From NCBI GenBank assembly GCA_963775825.1, contig CAVZKY010000001.1, forward strand, positions 75,338 through 139,337: DNA of 64,000 nt, given 5' to 3'. The stretch is from Bog-532 sp963775825 (lineage in GTDB: Bacteria > Actinomycetota > Actinomycetes > Streptosporangiales > Streptosporangiaceae). Within the stretch, counting starts at the first letter, position 1, and each line of letters begins with the position of its first letter. Of this stretch, positions 34,295 to 42,824 are shown one piece after another. A model generated the notes under the pieces. It was given only the letters and a program-made list of their open reading frames with translations, did not search any database and was not told the DNA's origin. Position numbers and translations under genes: made by a program.

Positions 34295-34300
34295 TAGATT
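34295..34300 (+). promoter_or_regulatory. -10 element (TAGATT) for a leaderless start
   Basis: TAGATT is close to the TANNNT consensus and ends six bases before the ATG at 34307, with no ribosome-binding site between them. Confidence 0.5.
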
Positions 34301-34306
34301 CGCGGT

Positions 34307-35011
34307 ATGGATACGGTCGAACTGCGGCCTGGCCTGCTGTACATGTTCCGCTTCAGCGTCGGTCAGGCCTATCTCTGGCGCGACGCCGCATCGCTGACGC
34401 TGATCGACACCGGCCCGCCCGGCAGTGCCCCGGACATCGCGGCGGCCCTCACTCAGCTGGGCCTTCAGGCCGGTGATCTCGACCGGATCCTGCTGACCCA
34501 CTTCCACCCGGACCACATCGGCTCCGCCGCCGAACTGGCCGCCCACAGCGGCGCGGCCGTGCTCGCGCACCGCTGGGACGCCCCGGTCATCCGCGGTGAC
34601 ATGCCCGCGCCACAGCCGGTCTTCACCGCCGAGGAACGTCCCCTGCACGAGCGCATCACCGCCGCCGGACCGCCGCCCGCCGCCCAGCCCTCCCGGGTCG
34701 ATCGGGAACTCGCCGAGGGTGACCTGCTCGACCTGGGTGGCGGGGCGGCCGTGATCGGCATGCCCGGCCACACCGACGGCAGCATCGCGATCCACCTCCC
34801 GGCCCACCGCATCCTGTTCACTGGGGATGCCGTGGCCCGCACCCCCGGCGGCCGGGTGATCCTGGGGCCTTTCAACGTGGACCGGGCCGAGGCGATCAGC
34901 TCGTTCCGGAAACTTGCCGGGTTCGACGTGGATGTCGCCTGCTTCGGCCACGGCGACCCAGTGCTCGCCGATGGATCGGCGGCGCTGCGCGAGGCCACCG
35001 AGCGGGACTGA
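34307..35011 (+). CDS. MBL-fold metallo-hydrolase
   Basis: A 234-residue metallo-beta-lactamase-fold protein. The metal motif HFHPDHIG is intact, and further ligands appear in MPGHTDGS, FTGDAV and CFGHGDP. It resembles the large group of actinobacterial hydrolases of unknown substrate (glyoxalase II-like), not true beta-lactamases. The start ATG follows a leaderless-type -10. It is separate from the redox cassette by about 100 bases and followed by a degraded transporter fragment. Confidence 0.85.
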   Translation: MDTVELRPGLLYMFRFSVGQAYLWRDAASLTLIDTGPPGSAPDIAAALTQLGLQAGDLDRILLTHFHPDHIGSAAELAAHSGAAVLAHRWDAPVIRGDMPAPQPVFTAEERPLHERITAAGPPPAAQPSRVDRELAEGDLLDLGGGAAVIGMPGHTDGSIAIHLPAHRILFTGDAVARTPGGRVILGPFNVDRAEAISSFRKLAGFDVDVACFGHGDPVLADGSAALREATERD

Positions 35012-35046
35012 ACCGGCACCGTAGCGTCCTGGGCAGGAGGCTGACG

Positions 35047-35160
35047 ATGCGGCTGCCCGTGTTCACGTCGCTGCGCGGACACCAGGCGGGCCTGGCTGCG
35101 CGGGGATGCGGTCGCGGGGCTGTGGGTATGGGCGATGCTGGTCCAGGAGGCACCGTGCAG
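35047..35160 (+). pseudogene. Remnant of a SulP-family transporter N-terminus
   Basis: Reading from ATG 35047 gives MRLPVFTSLRGHQAG, then, one frame over, WLRGDAVAGLWVWAMLVQEA. This pair matches the start of SulP anion transporters, which read LRGYRRAWLRGDVVAGLTVWAVLVPE, but nothing further of the family follows. The fragment of about 40 residues is frameshifted and has lost the rest of a protein of about 500 residues, so it is a decayed remnant. It lies just before the promoter of the amidohydrolase. Confidence 0.6.
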
Positions 35161-35219
35161 GCGGGCGTCGACTCCATGGGCCAGGGACGGCCACCGCTGG
35201 GATGGGGGTAACCTTCTGC

Positions 35220-35244
35220 GTATACTCAGTTACCTTGGGTATAC
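35220..35244 (+). promoter_or_regulatory. Inverted-repeat operator candidate at the amidohydrolase promoter
   Basis: GTATACTCA (35220-35228) and TGGGTATAC (35236-35244) are inverted repeats with one mismatch and a 7-base spacer, in an otherwise GC-rich region. The TATACT at 35221 could double as a -10. The site ends seven bases before the ATG at 35252. The binding regulator is unknown (TetR or GntR sites have this form). Confidence 0.55.
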
Positions 35245-35251
35245 CGGCCGC

Positions 35252-36982
35252 ATGACGGAATCCAGCGTGCCAGGCTGCTGCCAGCCGCACTCCTGCATGG
35301 CCCAGATGATCACGCCCCGGGCCGTCCCGCAGATCCGGGACTACGGCGGCAACCGCCCGGTCGTGGTCGGCCGGCCGGACCGTGCTGATCTCCTGGTGCT
35401 CGGCACCATCGTCACGATGAACCCAGCCCAGCCGGAGGCCGGGGCGCTGGCCGTCAGGAACGGGCGCGTGCTGGCGGTCGGATCACCGGACGAGGTTGCT
35501 GGCCTGCGTGGCCCAGACACCGAGATCGCAGAGCTCGGCGACCAGGTAGCCCTGCCCGGCCTGGTCGAGCCGCACATGCACCTGTGGAGCACGGTGATCT
35601 TCGATCGCTGGCTGGACTGCTCGCCGCTGGCGAATCCGGCTTTCGACACGGTCGTCGGGCGGCTCCGGCATGCGGCGGCCTCGGCGGGCCCCGGCCAGTG
35701 GGTGACCGGTAAGTTGTTCGACCCCTCGCTGTACCCCGGTGAGCCGGTCCTGACGGCTGCGATCCTGGACCGGATCGCGCCCCAGAACCCGGTGCTGGTG
35801 GTGAACGCCTCCATGCACTTCCTGTACGTCAACTCCAAGGCGCTGGCCCTCGCGCACATCACCGCGCAGACGCCGGACCCTCCCGGCGGCAGCTACCTCC
35901 GCGCGGGCGGCGTCCTGACCGGGGTTGTCTCCGAGATGGCCGCCATGATGCCGGTCCTGGGCGCGCTCCCCAAGCTGACCCATGACGAGCTGCTCGACGG
36001 CCTGGCCGCCATCTTGGCCAGGGCGGCGAGCGCCGGTGTCACCAAGGTGCACGAGGCAGCCACCGGCAGCCTGCTGGGAGCCAGCGAACTGGACATCCTG
36101 CACGGGCTCGCCGCGGCTGGGCGGCTGCCCACCCGGATCACCACAGCGCAGCTTGACCCGGCCCGGGCAGCATTGGAGCAGGCAGGCGTCCGGGCCGGGG
36201 ATGGCGATGACATGGTCCGCGCCACCAGCTGGAAACTGGTTGCTGACGGATCGAATCAGGGCCGGACGGGTTACCAGCGCGAGCCCTACCTGGGCTCCGC
36301 GGAACGCGGCGCGGCCAACTACACCGCCGATCAGCTCCGGGAGGCGATCCGCTACGCCCACGACCACGGCTGGCAGGTCATGGTGCACGCCAACGGCGAC
36401 GCCGCGATCGATGTCACCCTGGATGCCTACGAGAAGGCCCTGGCCGGCGCCGAGCCCACCGACCTGCGGCACCGCATCGAGCACTGCTCCATCGCCTACG
36501 ACGGCCACTTCCGCCGGATGGCAGCGGCCGGGATCTCGCCCAGCTTCCTGATGAACCACGTGTACTACTGGGGCAAGGCGCTACGGGACAACATCGTCGG
36601 TCCCGGCCGGGCCAACCGCCTCGACGCCGTGGCCAGTGCACTCCGCTACGGCCTGCGGCCCTCGTTCCACAGCGACTACTCCGTCTCGCCGATCTACCCG
36701 CTCCGCTCGGTGCAGACCGCCGTGACCCGGTCGATGCGCGACGGCGGTGAGATACTGAACGCGGATGAGCGGATCAGCGCCGAAGCCGCACTCCGTGCCG
36801 TCACGATCGATGCGGCCTGGCAGACCCACACCGACCACGTGCTCGGATCGCTCGAGCCCGGCAAGTATGCCGACTTCGCGATCCTGTCGTCCGATCCGCG
36901 GGCGGTGGACCCCAGCGCCATCGGCGACATCACCGTCCAGCAGACCAGGCTCGGCGGCGCCGTCACCTGCGCGGCAACATGA
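35252..36982 (+). CDS. Amidohydrolase family protein (YtcJ/AepA-like)
   Basis: A 576-residue amidohydrolase of the YtcJ type. The metal ligand motif is LVEPHMHLW near residue 108; the conserved WKLVADGSNQGRTGY, QVMVHANGDAAIDVTLD, RIEHCS and FHSDYSVSPIYPL follow, then the composite-domain end LEPGKYADFAILSSDP. Enzymes of this group hydrolyse C-N bonds in diverse small molecules; the substrate cannot be inferred. The ATG at 35252 lies just after the inverted repeat; an ATG 15 codons in is possible. Cys pairs near the N-terminus (GCCQPHSC) are unusual for the family. Confidence 0.85.
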   Translation: MTESSVPGCCQPHSCMAQMITPRAVPQIRDYGGNRPVVVGRPDRADLLVLGTIVTMNPAQPEAGALAVRNGRVLAVGSPDEVAGLRGPDTEIAELGDQVALPGLVEPHMHLWSTVIFDRWLDCSPLANPAFDTVVGRLRHAAASAGPGQWVTGKLFDPSLYPGEPVLTAAILDRIAPQNPVLVVNASMHFLYVNSKALALAHITAQTPDPPGGSYLRAGGVLTGVVSEMAAMMPVLGALPKLTHDELLDGLAAILARAASAGVTKVHEAATGSLLGASELDILHGLAAAGRLPTRITTAQLDPARAALEQAGVRAGDGDDMVRATSWKLVADGSNQGRTGYQREPYLGSAERGAANYTADQLREAIRYAHDHGWQVMVHANGDAAIDVTLDAYEKALAGAEPTDLRHRIEHCSIAYDGHFRRMAAAGISPSFLMNHVYYWGKALRDNIVGPGRANRLDAVASALRYGLRPSFHSDYSVSPIYPLRSVQTAVTRSMRDGGEILNADERISAEAALRAVTIDAAWQTHTDHVLGSLEPGKYADFAILSSDPRAVDPSAIGDITVQQTRLGGAVTCAAT

Positions 36983-37030
36983 CAGCCCCCCGGGACCGGC
37001 TTCAGAGCGCGGAAGGTCGCCTGGCCGCCG

Positions 37031-37036
37031 TAGAGT
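37031..37036 (+). promoter_or_regulatory. -10 element (TAGAGT) for leaderless uvrC
   Basis: TAGAGT fits TANNNT and ends six bases before the GTG at 37043. It is the probable promoter of the uvrC-rapZ-yvcK operon. Confidence 0.45.
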
Positions 37037-37042
37037 TACTGC

Positions 37043-39079
37043 GTGGCAGATCCGGCAACCTACCGGCCGGCCCCGGGCTCGATCCCCGAGTCGCCCGGGG
37101 TCTACAGGTTCCGTGATGCCCGTGGGCGGGTCATCTACGTGGGCAAGGCCAAGTCGCTGCGGCAGCGACTGAACTCATACTTCGCCGACTTCGCCAGCCT
37201 GCACCCGCGCACTCAGGCCATGCTCACCTCGGCGGCCGGGGTCGACTGGACCGTGGTGCGCACCGAAGTCGAGGCGCTGCAGCTGGAGTACTCCTGGATC
37301 AAGGAGTTCGACCCCCGGTACAACGTCAAGTACCGGGACGACAAGAGCTATCCCTACCTCGCGGTCACCATGAGCGAGGAGTACCCGCGGGTCATGGTCA
37401 TGCGGGGCGCGAAGCGCAAGGGCACCCGCTACTTCGGGCCCTACTCGCACGCCTGGGCCATCCGGGACACGGTCGACACCCTGCTCCGGGTCTTCCCCGT
37501 CCGGACCTGCTCGGCCGGGGTGTTCAAGCGGGCCGGGCAGATCGGCCGGCCGTGCCTGCTCGGCTACATCGGGAAGTGCTCGGCGCCCTGCGTGGGCCGG
37601 GTCAGCGAGGCCGAGCACCGCGAGCTGGCCGAGGATTTCTGTGACTTCATGGCCGGGCAGACGGCCCGTTTCATCCGCCGCATCGAGATCGAGATGATGG
37701 CGGCCGCGGCGGCCGAGGAGTTCGAGCGGGCCGCCCGGCTGCGCGATGACATGCGCGCGCTGGAGCGGGCCCTGGAGAAACAGGCCGTGGTACTCGGCGA
37801 CGGCACCGACTGCGACGTCATCGCCCTGGCCGAGGACCAGCTCGAGGCGGCCGTGCAGATCTTCTACGTCCGTGACGGGCGGGTACGCGGCCAGCGCGGC
37901 TGGGTGCTCGACAAGGTCGAGGACGTGACGACCGGGGAGCTGGTCGAAAACTTCCTCGGCCAGGTGTATGGCGACACCGCGGTGAACGCGGCGACCGACA
38001 CCGCCAGCGGGTCCGGTGGCGGCAGCCCTGGCAGCGGGGTGCCGCGCGAGGTGCTCGTGCCCGTGCTGCCGCCGGAGCCGGGCCCGGTCGCCGAGTGGCT
38101 GGCGGGACGTCGCGGCGGGCAGGTCAACCTGCGGGTACCCCAGCGCGGCGACAAAAAGGCCCTGCTGGAGACCGTCGCGCGCAACGCTATGCAGTCGCTG
38201 GCGCTGCACAAGACACGGCGGGCCAGCGACCTGACCACCCGGAGCCGGGCGCTGCATGAGATCCAGGAAGCGCTCGGCCTGGATGATGCGCCGCTGCGGA
38301 TCGAGTGCTACGACGTGTCCAACCTGCAGGGCACCAACGTCGTGGCGTCGATGGTCGTGTTCGAGGACGGTCTGGCCCGCAAGAGCGAATACCGGCGGTT
38401 CAGCATCCGCGGGGACGATGGCACCGACGACATCTCCTCCATTCACGAGGTCATCAGCCGCCGGTTCCGCCGCTACCTGGAAGAACGCGAGGAGACCGGC
38501 GAGCTGGACGTGCTCGGCGATCCGGAGGCCGACGAAGATCAGGATCCGGCCGAACGGGACGCGGCGATGCGCCAGCGCAAGTTCGCCTACCCGCCGAACC
38601 TGGTGGTGGTCGACGGCGGCCCGCTGCAGGCCGACGCGGCGTGCCGGGCGCTGACCGAACTGGGCATCAACGACGTCGCGGTGTGCGGGCTGGCCAAGCG
38701 GCTGGAGGAAGTCTGGCTGCCGGGGGAGGAGTTCCCGGTCATCCTGCCGCGCAGCAGCGAGGGCCTCTACCTGCTGCAGCGGGTCCGGGACGAGGCGCAC
38801 CGGTTCGCGATCACCTACCATCGGCAGAAGCGGTCCCGGGGCCTCACCACGAGCGCGCTGGACAATGTGGCCGGGCTTGGCCCGGCCCGGCGAGCGGCTC
38901 TGCTGAAGCGCTTCGGGTCGGTCAGGCGGCTGGCGGCGGCGACGCCGGAAGAAATCGCCACCGTGCCGGGCATCGGCCCCCGGCTGGCCCAGACGATCAC
39001 CGCCGCCCTGCACGAGCGGGCCGTTGCGGCCAGCCCGGCCGGTCCCGGAGCCACGCACACCACCGGGGAGGCGTTGTGA
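37043..39079 (+). CDS. uvrC: Excinuclease ABC subunit C
   Basis: A 678-residue nucleotide excision repair endonuclease that makes both incisions with UvrB. The GIY-YIG domain is at the start (PGVYRFRDARGRVIYVGKAKSLRQRL), Cys-bearing CLLGYIGKCSAPCVGRV follows, then the UVR motif near FERAARLRDDMRALERAL. The RNase H-like second nuclease has ECYDVSNLQGTNVVASMVVF and VVDGGPLQADAA. C-terminal helix-hairpin-helix motifs read LGPARRAALLKRFGSV and VPGIGPRLAQTI. The internal segment 37980-38060 (Gly/Ser/Pro) is an actinobacterial insert. Its stop overlaps rapZ (GTGA). Confidence 0.95.
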   Translation: MADPATYRPAPGSIPESPGVYRFRDARGRVIYVGKAKSLRQRLNSYFADFASLHPRTQAMLTSAAGVDWTVVRTEVEALQLEYSWIKEFDPRYNVKYRDDKSYPYLAVTMSEEYPRVMVMRGAKRKGTRYFGPYSHAWAIRDTVDTLLRVFPVRTCSAGVFKRAGQIGRPCLLGYIGKCSAPCVGRVSEAEHRELAEDFCDFMAGQTARFIRRIEIEMMAAAAAEEFERAARLRDDMRALERALEKQAVVLGDGTDCDVIALAEDQLEAAVQIFYVRDGRVRGQRGWVLDKVEDVTTGELVENFLGQVYGDTAVNAATDTASGSGGGSPGSGVPREVLVPVLPPEPGPVAEWLAGRRGGQVNLRVPQRGDKKALLETVARNAMQSLALHKTRRASDLTTRSRALHEIQEALGLDDAPLRIECYDVSNLQGTNVVASMVVFEDGLARKSEYRRFSIRGDDGTDDISSIHEVISRRFRRYLEEREETGELDVLGDPEADEDQDPAERDAAMRQRKFAYPPNLVVVDGGPLQADAACRALTELGINDVAVCGLAKRLEEVWLPGEEFPVILPRSSEGLYLLQRVRDEAHRFAITYHRQKRSRGLTTSALDNVAGLGPARRAALLKRFGSVRRLAAATPEEIATVPGIGPRLAQTITAALHERAVAASPAGPGATHTTGEAL

Positions 39080-40005
39080 ACCCGGTGCGGAAACCGGTAC
39101 GCGAGCACGGGGCGGCCCCGGGGCCAGAGGACCAGGCTATTCCGGACATCGTCATCATCACGGGCATGTCCGGCGCCGGTCGCAGCACGGCGGCCAATGC
39201 GCTGGAGGACCTTGGCTGGTTCGTGGTGGACAATTTGCCGCCGGGGCTGTTGCCGACCATGGTGGACCTGGCCGAGCGCTCGAACGGCGCGGTACCGAAG
39301 ATCGCCGCCGTGGTCGACGTGCGCAGCCGGGCCTTCACCACCGACCTGAAGTCCTCCATCGATGGGCTCGGCGCGCGCGGTGTCGCCCCGCGGATCGTGT
39401 TCCTCGAAGCCGGCGATGACACCCTGATCCGCCGGTTCGACAACGTGCGCCGCCCGCATCCGCTGCAGGCCGACGGGCGGGTGGTGAACGGGATCGCCGC
39501 CGAGCGCGCGCTGCTGCGCGACGTGCGCGGCGAAGCCGATCTGCTCCTGGACACCTCCCGGCTGAACGTGCACGAGCTGCGCGGCCGGATGCGGGACTTC
39601 TTCGGCGGGCGCTCGGTCAAGGGACCCCGGGTCAGCATCGTCTCGTTCGGCTACAAGTACGGGCTGCCGGTGGACGCGGACCTGGTGGTCGACTGCCGGT
39701 TCCTGCCGAACCCGCACTGGATCCCGGAGCTGGCCCTGATGACCGGCCTGGATGCACCGGTGCGGGACTACGTGCTGAGCCGGCCCGGCGCACAGGAGTT
39801 CCTCAGGGCCTACACCGAGGCACTGCAGATCCTGCTCGAGGGGGACGAGCGGGAAGGCAAGCACTTCGTGACGCTGGCCGTGGGGTGCACCGGCGGCAAG
39901 CACCGCAGTGTGGCGATTGCGGAGCACCTGGCGGCGCGGCTCGGCGAAGAGGGTCCGTACGCCTCCGATGTCCAGGTCACCCACCGGGATCTCGGGCGTG
40001 AATGA
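39076..40005 (+). CDS. rapZ: RNase adapter RapZ/YvcJ-type nucleotide-binding protein
   Basis: A 309-residue P-loop protein with Walker A GMSGAGRSTAA, DLGWFVVDNLPPGLLP, Walker B-like VVDVRSR, and the RapZ C-terminal domain with FGYKYGLPVDADLVVDCRFLPNPHW, GCTGGKHRSV. In enterobacteria RapZ targets RNase E to a glucosamine-synthesis sRNA and senses GlcN6P; in Gram-positives YvcJ has a less clear role. The GTG start overlaps the uvrC TGA. The order uvrC-rapZ-yvcK-whiA is conserved in actinobacteria. Confidence 0.93.
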   Translation: MNPVRKPVREHGAAPGPEDQAIPDIVIITGMSGAGRSTAANALEDLGWFVVDNLPPGLLPTMVDLAERSNGAVPKIAAVVDVRSRAFTTDLKSSIDGLGARGVAPRIVFLEAGDDTLIRRFDNVRRPHPLQADGRVVNGIAAERALLRDVRGEADLLLDTSRLNVHELRGRMRDFFGGRSVKGPRVSIVSFGYKYGLPVDADLVVDCRFLPNPHWIPELALMTGLDAPVRDYVLSRPGAQEFLRAYTEALQILLEGDEREGKHFVTLAVGCTGGKHRSVAIAEHLAARLGEEGPYASDVQVTHRDLGRE

Positions 40006-40015
40006 GAGGGGTTAG

Positions 40016-41044
40016 GTGACTAACGGGGCTACAGGGGTGACGGCGCCCAGGGTGGTCGCGCTGGGCGGCGGGCACGGGCTGGCTGCGTCGCTGTCCGCGC
40101 TGCGGCGGGTGAGCGGGGACCTGACCGCCATCGTGACGGTGGCCGACGACGGCGGCTCCAGCGGTCGGCTGCGCCGCCAGTACGGCGTGCTGCCGCCTGG
40201 CGACCTGCGGATGGCGCTGGCCGCGCTGTGCGGTGACGACGAGTGGGGCAACACCTGGAGCCGGGTCGTCCAGCACCGGTTCGGCGGCGACAGTGAACTG
40301 TCCGGGCACGCGGTGGGAAACCTGCTGATCATCGCGCTGTGGGAACTGCTGGGGAACGCGGTCGAGGGCCTCGACTGGGTGGGCCGGCTGCTTGGCACCC
40401 GTGGCCGGGTACTGCCGATGGCCTCGGTCCCGCTGGACATCGTGGCTGAGGTGGAGGGGGCCGACCCGGCCCGGCCACGGGAGATCTCCCGGGTCCGCGG
40501 TCAAGACGCCTGCGCGTCCACCGCGGGCCGGGTCCGGTCGATCTCGCTGCTGCCGGATGATCCGCCGGCCGTGCCGGCCGCCGTCACCGCGATCCGGGAG
40601 GCAGACTGGGTGGTGTTTGGCCCGGGGTCGTGGTTCACTAGCGTGCTACCGCATCTGCTGGTGCCAGAGCTGGCCTCGGCGCTGCGGGACACCCCGGCCC
40701 ACCGCCTGGTGGCGCTCAACCTGGCGCCGCAGCCGGGCGAGACGGGCGGCTTTTCCCCGCACAAGCACCTGGAGGTGCTCGCGGGACATTCGCCGGGACT
40801 GGCGTTTGACGTGGTTCTCGCGGATAGCTCGGCGGCCCGCGGCGAAGGCGCCGCGGCGGTCCCGGATGGCCCGCTGGGAGAGGCCAGCGACGACGCGGTG
40901 GCCGATCTGGAAGAGGCCGCCGGTCTCCTGGGCGCCCGGCTCGTCCTGGCGGACGTGGCCATGGCGGACGGAACGCCCCGGCATGATCCATTGCGGCTGG
41001 CGAAGGCTTATGCGGATATCTTTGACGGCTGCGAGAGCGGGTGA
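40016..41044 (+). CDS. yvcK: Gluconeogenesis factor YvcK/CofD family protein
   Basis: A 342-residue UDP-sugar-binding regulator. It shows VVALGGGHGLAASLSALRRV, TVADDGGSSGRLRRQYG, LPPGDLRMALAAL and LSGHAVGNLLIIALWE, and the later WVVFGPGSWFTSVLPHLL. YvcK/CuvA proteins (established in Bacillus and Mycobacterium) bind UDP-GlcNAc and influence peptidoglycan and morphology. The GTG at 40016 follows GAGAGGGG and lies eight bases after rapZ. The tail of the protein (from 40850) is more variable. Confidence 0.92.
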   Translation: MTNGATGVTAPRVVALGGGHGLAASLSALRRVSGDLTAIVTVADDGGSSGRLRRQYGVLPPGDLRMALAALCGDDEWGNTWSRVVQHRFGGDSELSGHAVGNLLIIALWELLGNAVEGLDWVGRLLGTRGRVLPMASVPLDIVAEVEGADPARPREISRVRGQDACASTAGRVRSISLLPDDPPAVPAAVTAIREADWVVFGPGSWFTSVLPHLLVPELASALRDTPAHRLVALNLAPQPGETGGFSPHKHLEVLAGHSPGLAFDVVLADSSAARGEGAAAVPDGPLGEASDDAVADLEEAAGLLGARLVLADVAMADGTPRHDPLRLAKAYADIFDGCESG

Positions 41045-41451
41045 CACCAGCTAGGGCGGCCTACGGGCCGCCATGGTGGTTAACGGCCAGTCACGGCTGG
41101 CTACGGACAGACGGCCAAAAGACGCGCCCGGTGAATGGCGAGTACCGGAGCGGGAAGCAGAGCGGGTTAGGGACAGACGGGCCGCAGGCCCGACCGGACG
41201 CGACCCCGGCCCTCCGGGCCGGGCGAGCGCCCGGTGTAACGGCGAGAACCACAACGGGTTACGGACAGACGGGCCGAAGGCCCGACCGCCCAGCGAACCG
41301 GGCCCTCGGGCCCGGTGAGCGGCGGTGTAACGGCGGGAACCACAGCCGGGGCGTCGCGGGGGGTTCCGGGGGGTCGCCCCCCGGGCCAGCACAGCACAGC
41401 GCAGCGGGGGGTTCCGGGGGGTCGCCCCCGGGTTAGCACAGGAGGACGCCG
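41045..41451. repeat. Repeat field between yvcK and whiA
   Basis: Two degenerate copies of a unit of about 97 bases start near 41162 and 41260 (GGGTTA-GGACAGACGGGCCG, then -AGGCCCGACCG and a GGCC-rich hairpin, then GTGTAACGGCG-GAACCACA). From 41357-41393 and 41402-41438 two GC hairpin elements follow in reverse orientation relative to those elsewhere. The last one ends 13 bases before the whiA start and may serve as terminator for yvcK. Confidence 0.8.
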
Positions 41452-42432
41452 ATGGCGATGACGGGCGTAGTTAAGGACGAGCTAAGCCGGGTGACCGTGG
41501 TCAAGCCGTGCTGCCGCAAGGCCGAGGTCTCCGCGATGCTGAGGTTCGCGGGCGGCCTGCACCTGGCCGCCGGGCATGTCGTTATCGAAGCGGAACTCGA
41601 CACCGGCGCGGCCGCCCGCCGTCTGCGGGCCGGCATCAGTGAGGTCTACGGGCACGCCTCTGAGCTGCTGGTACTGGCCCCGAGCGGGCTGCGCAAGGGC
41701 AACCGCTACGTCGTCCGGGTGCTGAAGGGCGGGGACAACCTGGCCCGCCAGACCGGCCTGCTGGACAGCTACGGGCGGCCGGTGCGCGGGCTGCCGCGGC
41801 AGATCGTGTCCGGGACCACCTGCGACTGCGAGGCCGCCTGGCGGGGTGCGTTCCTGGCCCATGGCTCGCTGACCGAGCCGGGCCGGTCGATGGCGCTGGA
41901 GGTGACCTGCCCCGGTTCAGAGGCGGCCCTGGCCCTGGTCGGTGCGGCCCGGCGGCTGAAGATTCACGCCAAGGCGCGCGAGGTCCGCGGGGTGGACCGG
42001 GTGGTGATCAGGGACGGCGACGCGATCAGTGCCATGCTGACCCGGCTCGGCGCGCACGACAGCGTGCTGGCCTGGGAGGAGCGCCGGATGCGCCGGGAGG
42101 TGCGGGCCACCGCGAACCGGCTGGCCAACTTCGACGACGCCAACCTGCGGCGCAGCGCACGCGCCGCGGTCGCGGCCGGCGCACGGGTCGAGCGGGCGCT
42201 GGAGATCCTTGGCGACGACGCGCCGGAGCACCTGACCATGGCCGGGAAACTACGGATCGCCAACCGCCAGGCCAGCCTGGAGGAGCTGGGCCAGCTCGCC
42301 GACCCCCCGCTGACCAAGGACGCGATCGCGGGGCGGATCCGCCGCCTGCTGGCCATGGCCGATCGCCGGGCCTCGGAGCTGGGCCTGCCCAGCACCGAAG
42401 CCAACCTGACCCCCGACATGATGATGCCGTAG
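41452..42432 (+). CDS. whiA: Sporulation regulator WhiA
   Basis: A 326-residue DNA-binding protein with the two-domain WhiA form: an N-terminal LAGLIDADG-like homing-endonuclease fold without catalytic residues (VKDELSRVTVVKPCCRKAEVSAMLRFAG, GAFLAHGSLTEPGRS) and a C-terminal helix-turn-helix (LRIANRQASLEELGQLADPPLTKDAIAGRIRRLL). In Streptomyces WhiA works with WhiB to turn on division during sporulation. The ATG at 41452 has AGGAGG seven bases upstream. It lies between two repeat fields. Confidence 0.95.
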   Translation: MAMTGVVKDELSRVTVVKPCCRKAEVSAMLRFAGGLHLAAGHVVIEAELDTGAAARRLRAGISEVYGHASELLVLAPSGLRKGNRYVVRVLKGGDNLARQTGLLDSYGRPVRGLPRQIVSGTTCDCEAAWRGAFLAHGSLTEPGRSMALEVTCPGSEAALALVGAARRLKIHAKAREVRGVDRVVIRDGDAISAMLTRLGAHDSVLAWEERRMRREVRATANRLANFDDANLRRSARAAVAAGARVERALEILGDDAPEHLTMAGKLRIANRQASLEELGQLADPPLTKDAIAGRIRRLLAMADRRASELGLPSTEANLTPDMMMP

Positions 42433-42434
42433 CT

Positions 42435-42745
42435 GTGCTGGCCCGGGGGGGCGACCCCCCGGAACCCCCCGCTGCGCTTCGCGCCCGCGCGGGGGTACTT
42501 CGCCGACACACCGGCCGCTCACCCGAGCCTTCGGCCCGGGTTCGCTGGGCCGGTCGCGAGTGCCTCGCCGTAACCCGCTGCGGTGCTCGCCGATAGCACC
42601 GGCCGCTCACCCGGGCCTTCGGCCCGGGTTCGCTGGGCCGGTCGCGAGCGCCTCGCCGTAACCCGCTGCGGTGCTCGCCGATAGCACCGGCCGCTCACCC
42701 GGGTCGCCGGGCCGGTAGCGAGCGGCTGGCCGTAGCCCGGCGGGG
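42435..42745. repeat. GC hairpin plus three 87-88 base tandem modules downstream of whiA
   Basis: A hairpin element with CGCTTCGCGCCCGCGCGGGG at 42437-42500 is followed by modules beginning CGCCGA-A at 42501, 42588 and 42676. Each holds CACCGGCCGCTCACCCG and, in the first two, a GGCC-TTC-GGCC stem. The same composite is found at 30226-30440. Confidence 0.82.
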
Positions 42746-42808
42746 TACTTCGCGCCAGCGTCTGGCTGTTCACCGCGCGTTTGGTTGCTGCGGGCTTCCA
42801 ATTCTCGT

Positions 42809-42824
42809 ATGGTCCAGACCATAA
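42809..42824 (+). promoter_or_regulatory. DasR/GntR-like palindromic operator upstream of gap
   Basis: TATGGTC-CA-GACCATA has perfect 7-base arms. The core TGGTCCAGACCA differs by one base from TGGTCTAGACCA, the dre core bound by the GlcNAc-responsive GntR regulator DasR of Streptomyces. It lies 190 bases before the gap start, in the promoter region of the glycolytic operon. Identity of the regulator is inference; no DasR gene is in the window. Confidence 0.55.

Noticed and set aside
35135..35251. Extending the amidohydrolase start upstream to 35135
   Set aside because: The extra residues come from the SulP remnant and the operator region, not from the amidohydrolase family.
42435..42745. 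tRNA or structured RNA gene in the hairpin-rich modules after whiA
   Set aside because: No cloverleaf or anticodon arm can be traced; the hairpins are the same repeat modules seen at 30.3 kb.
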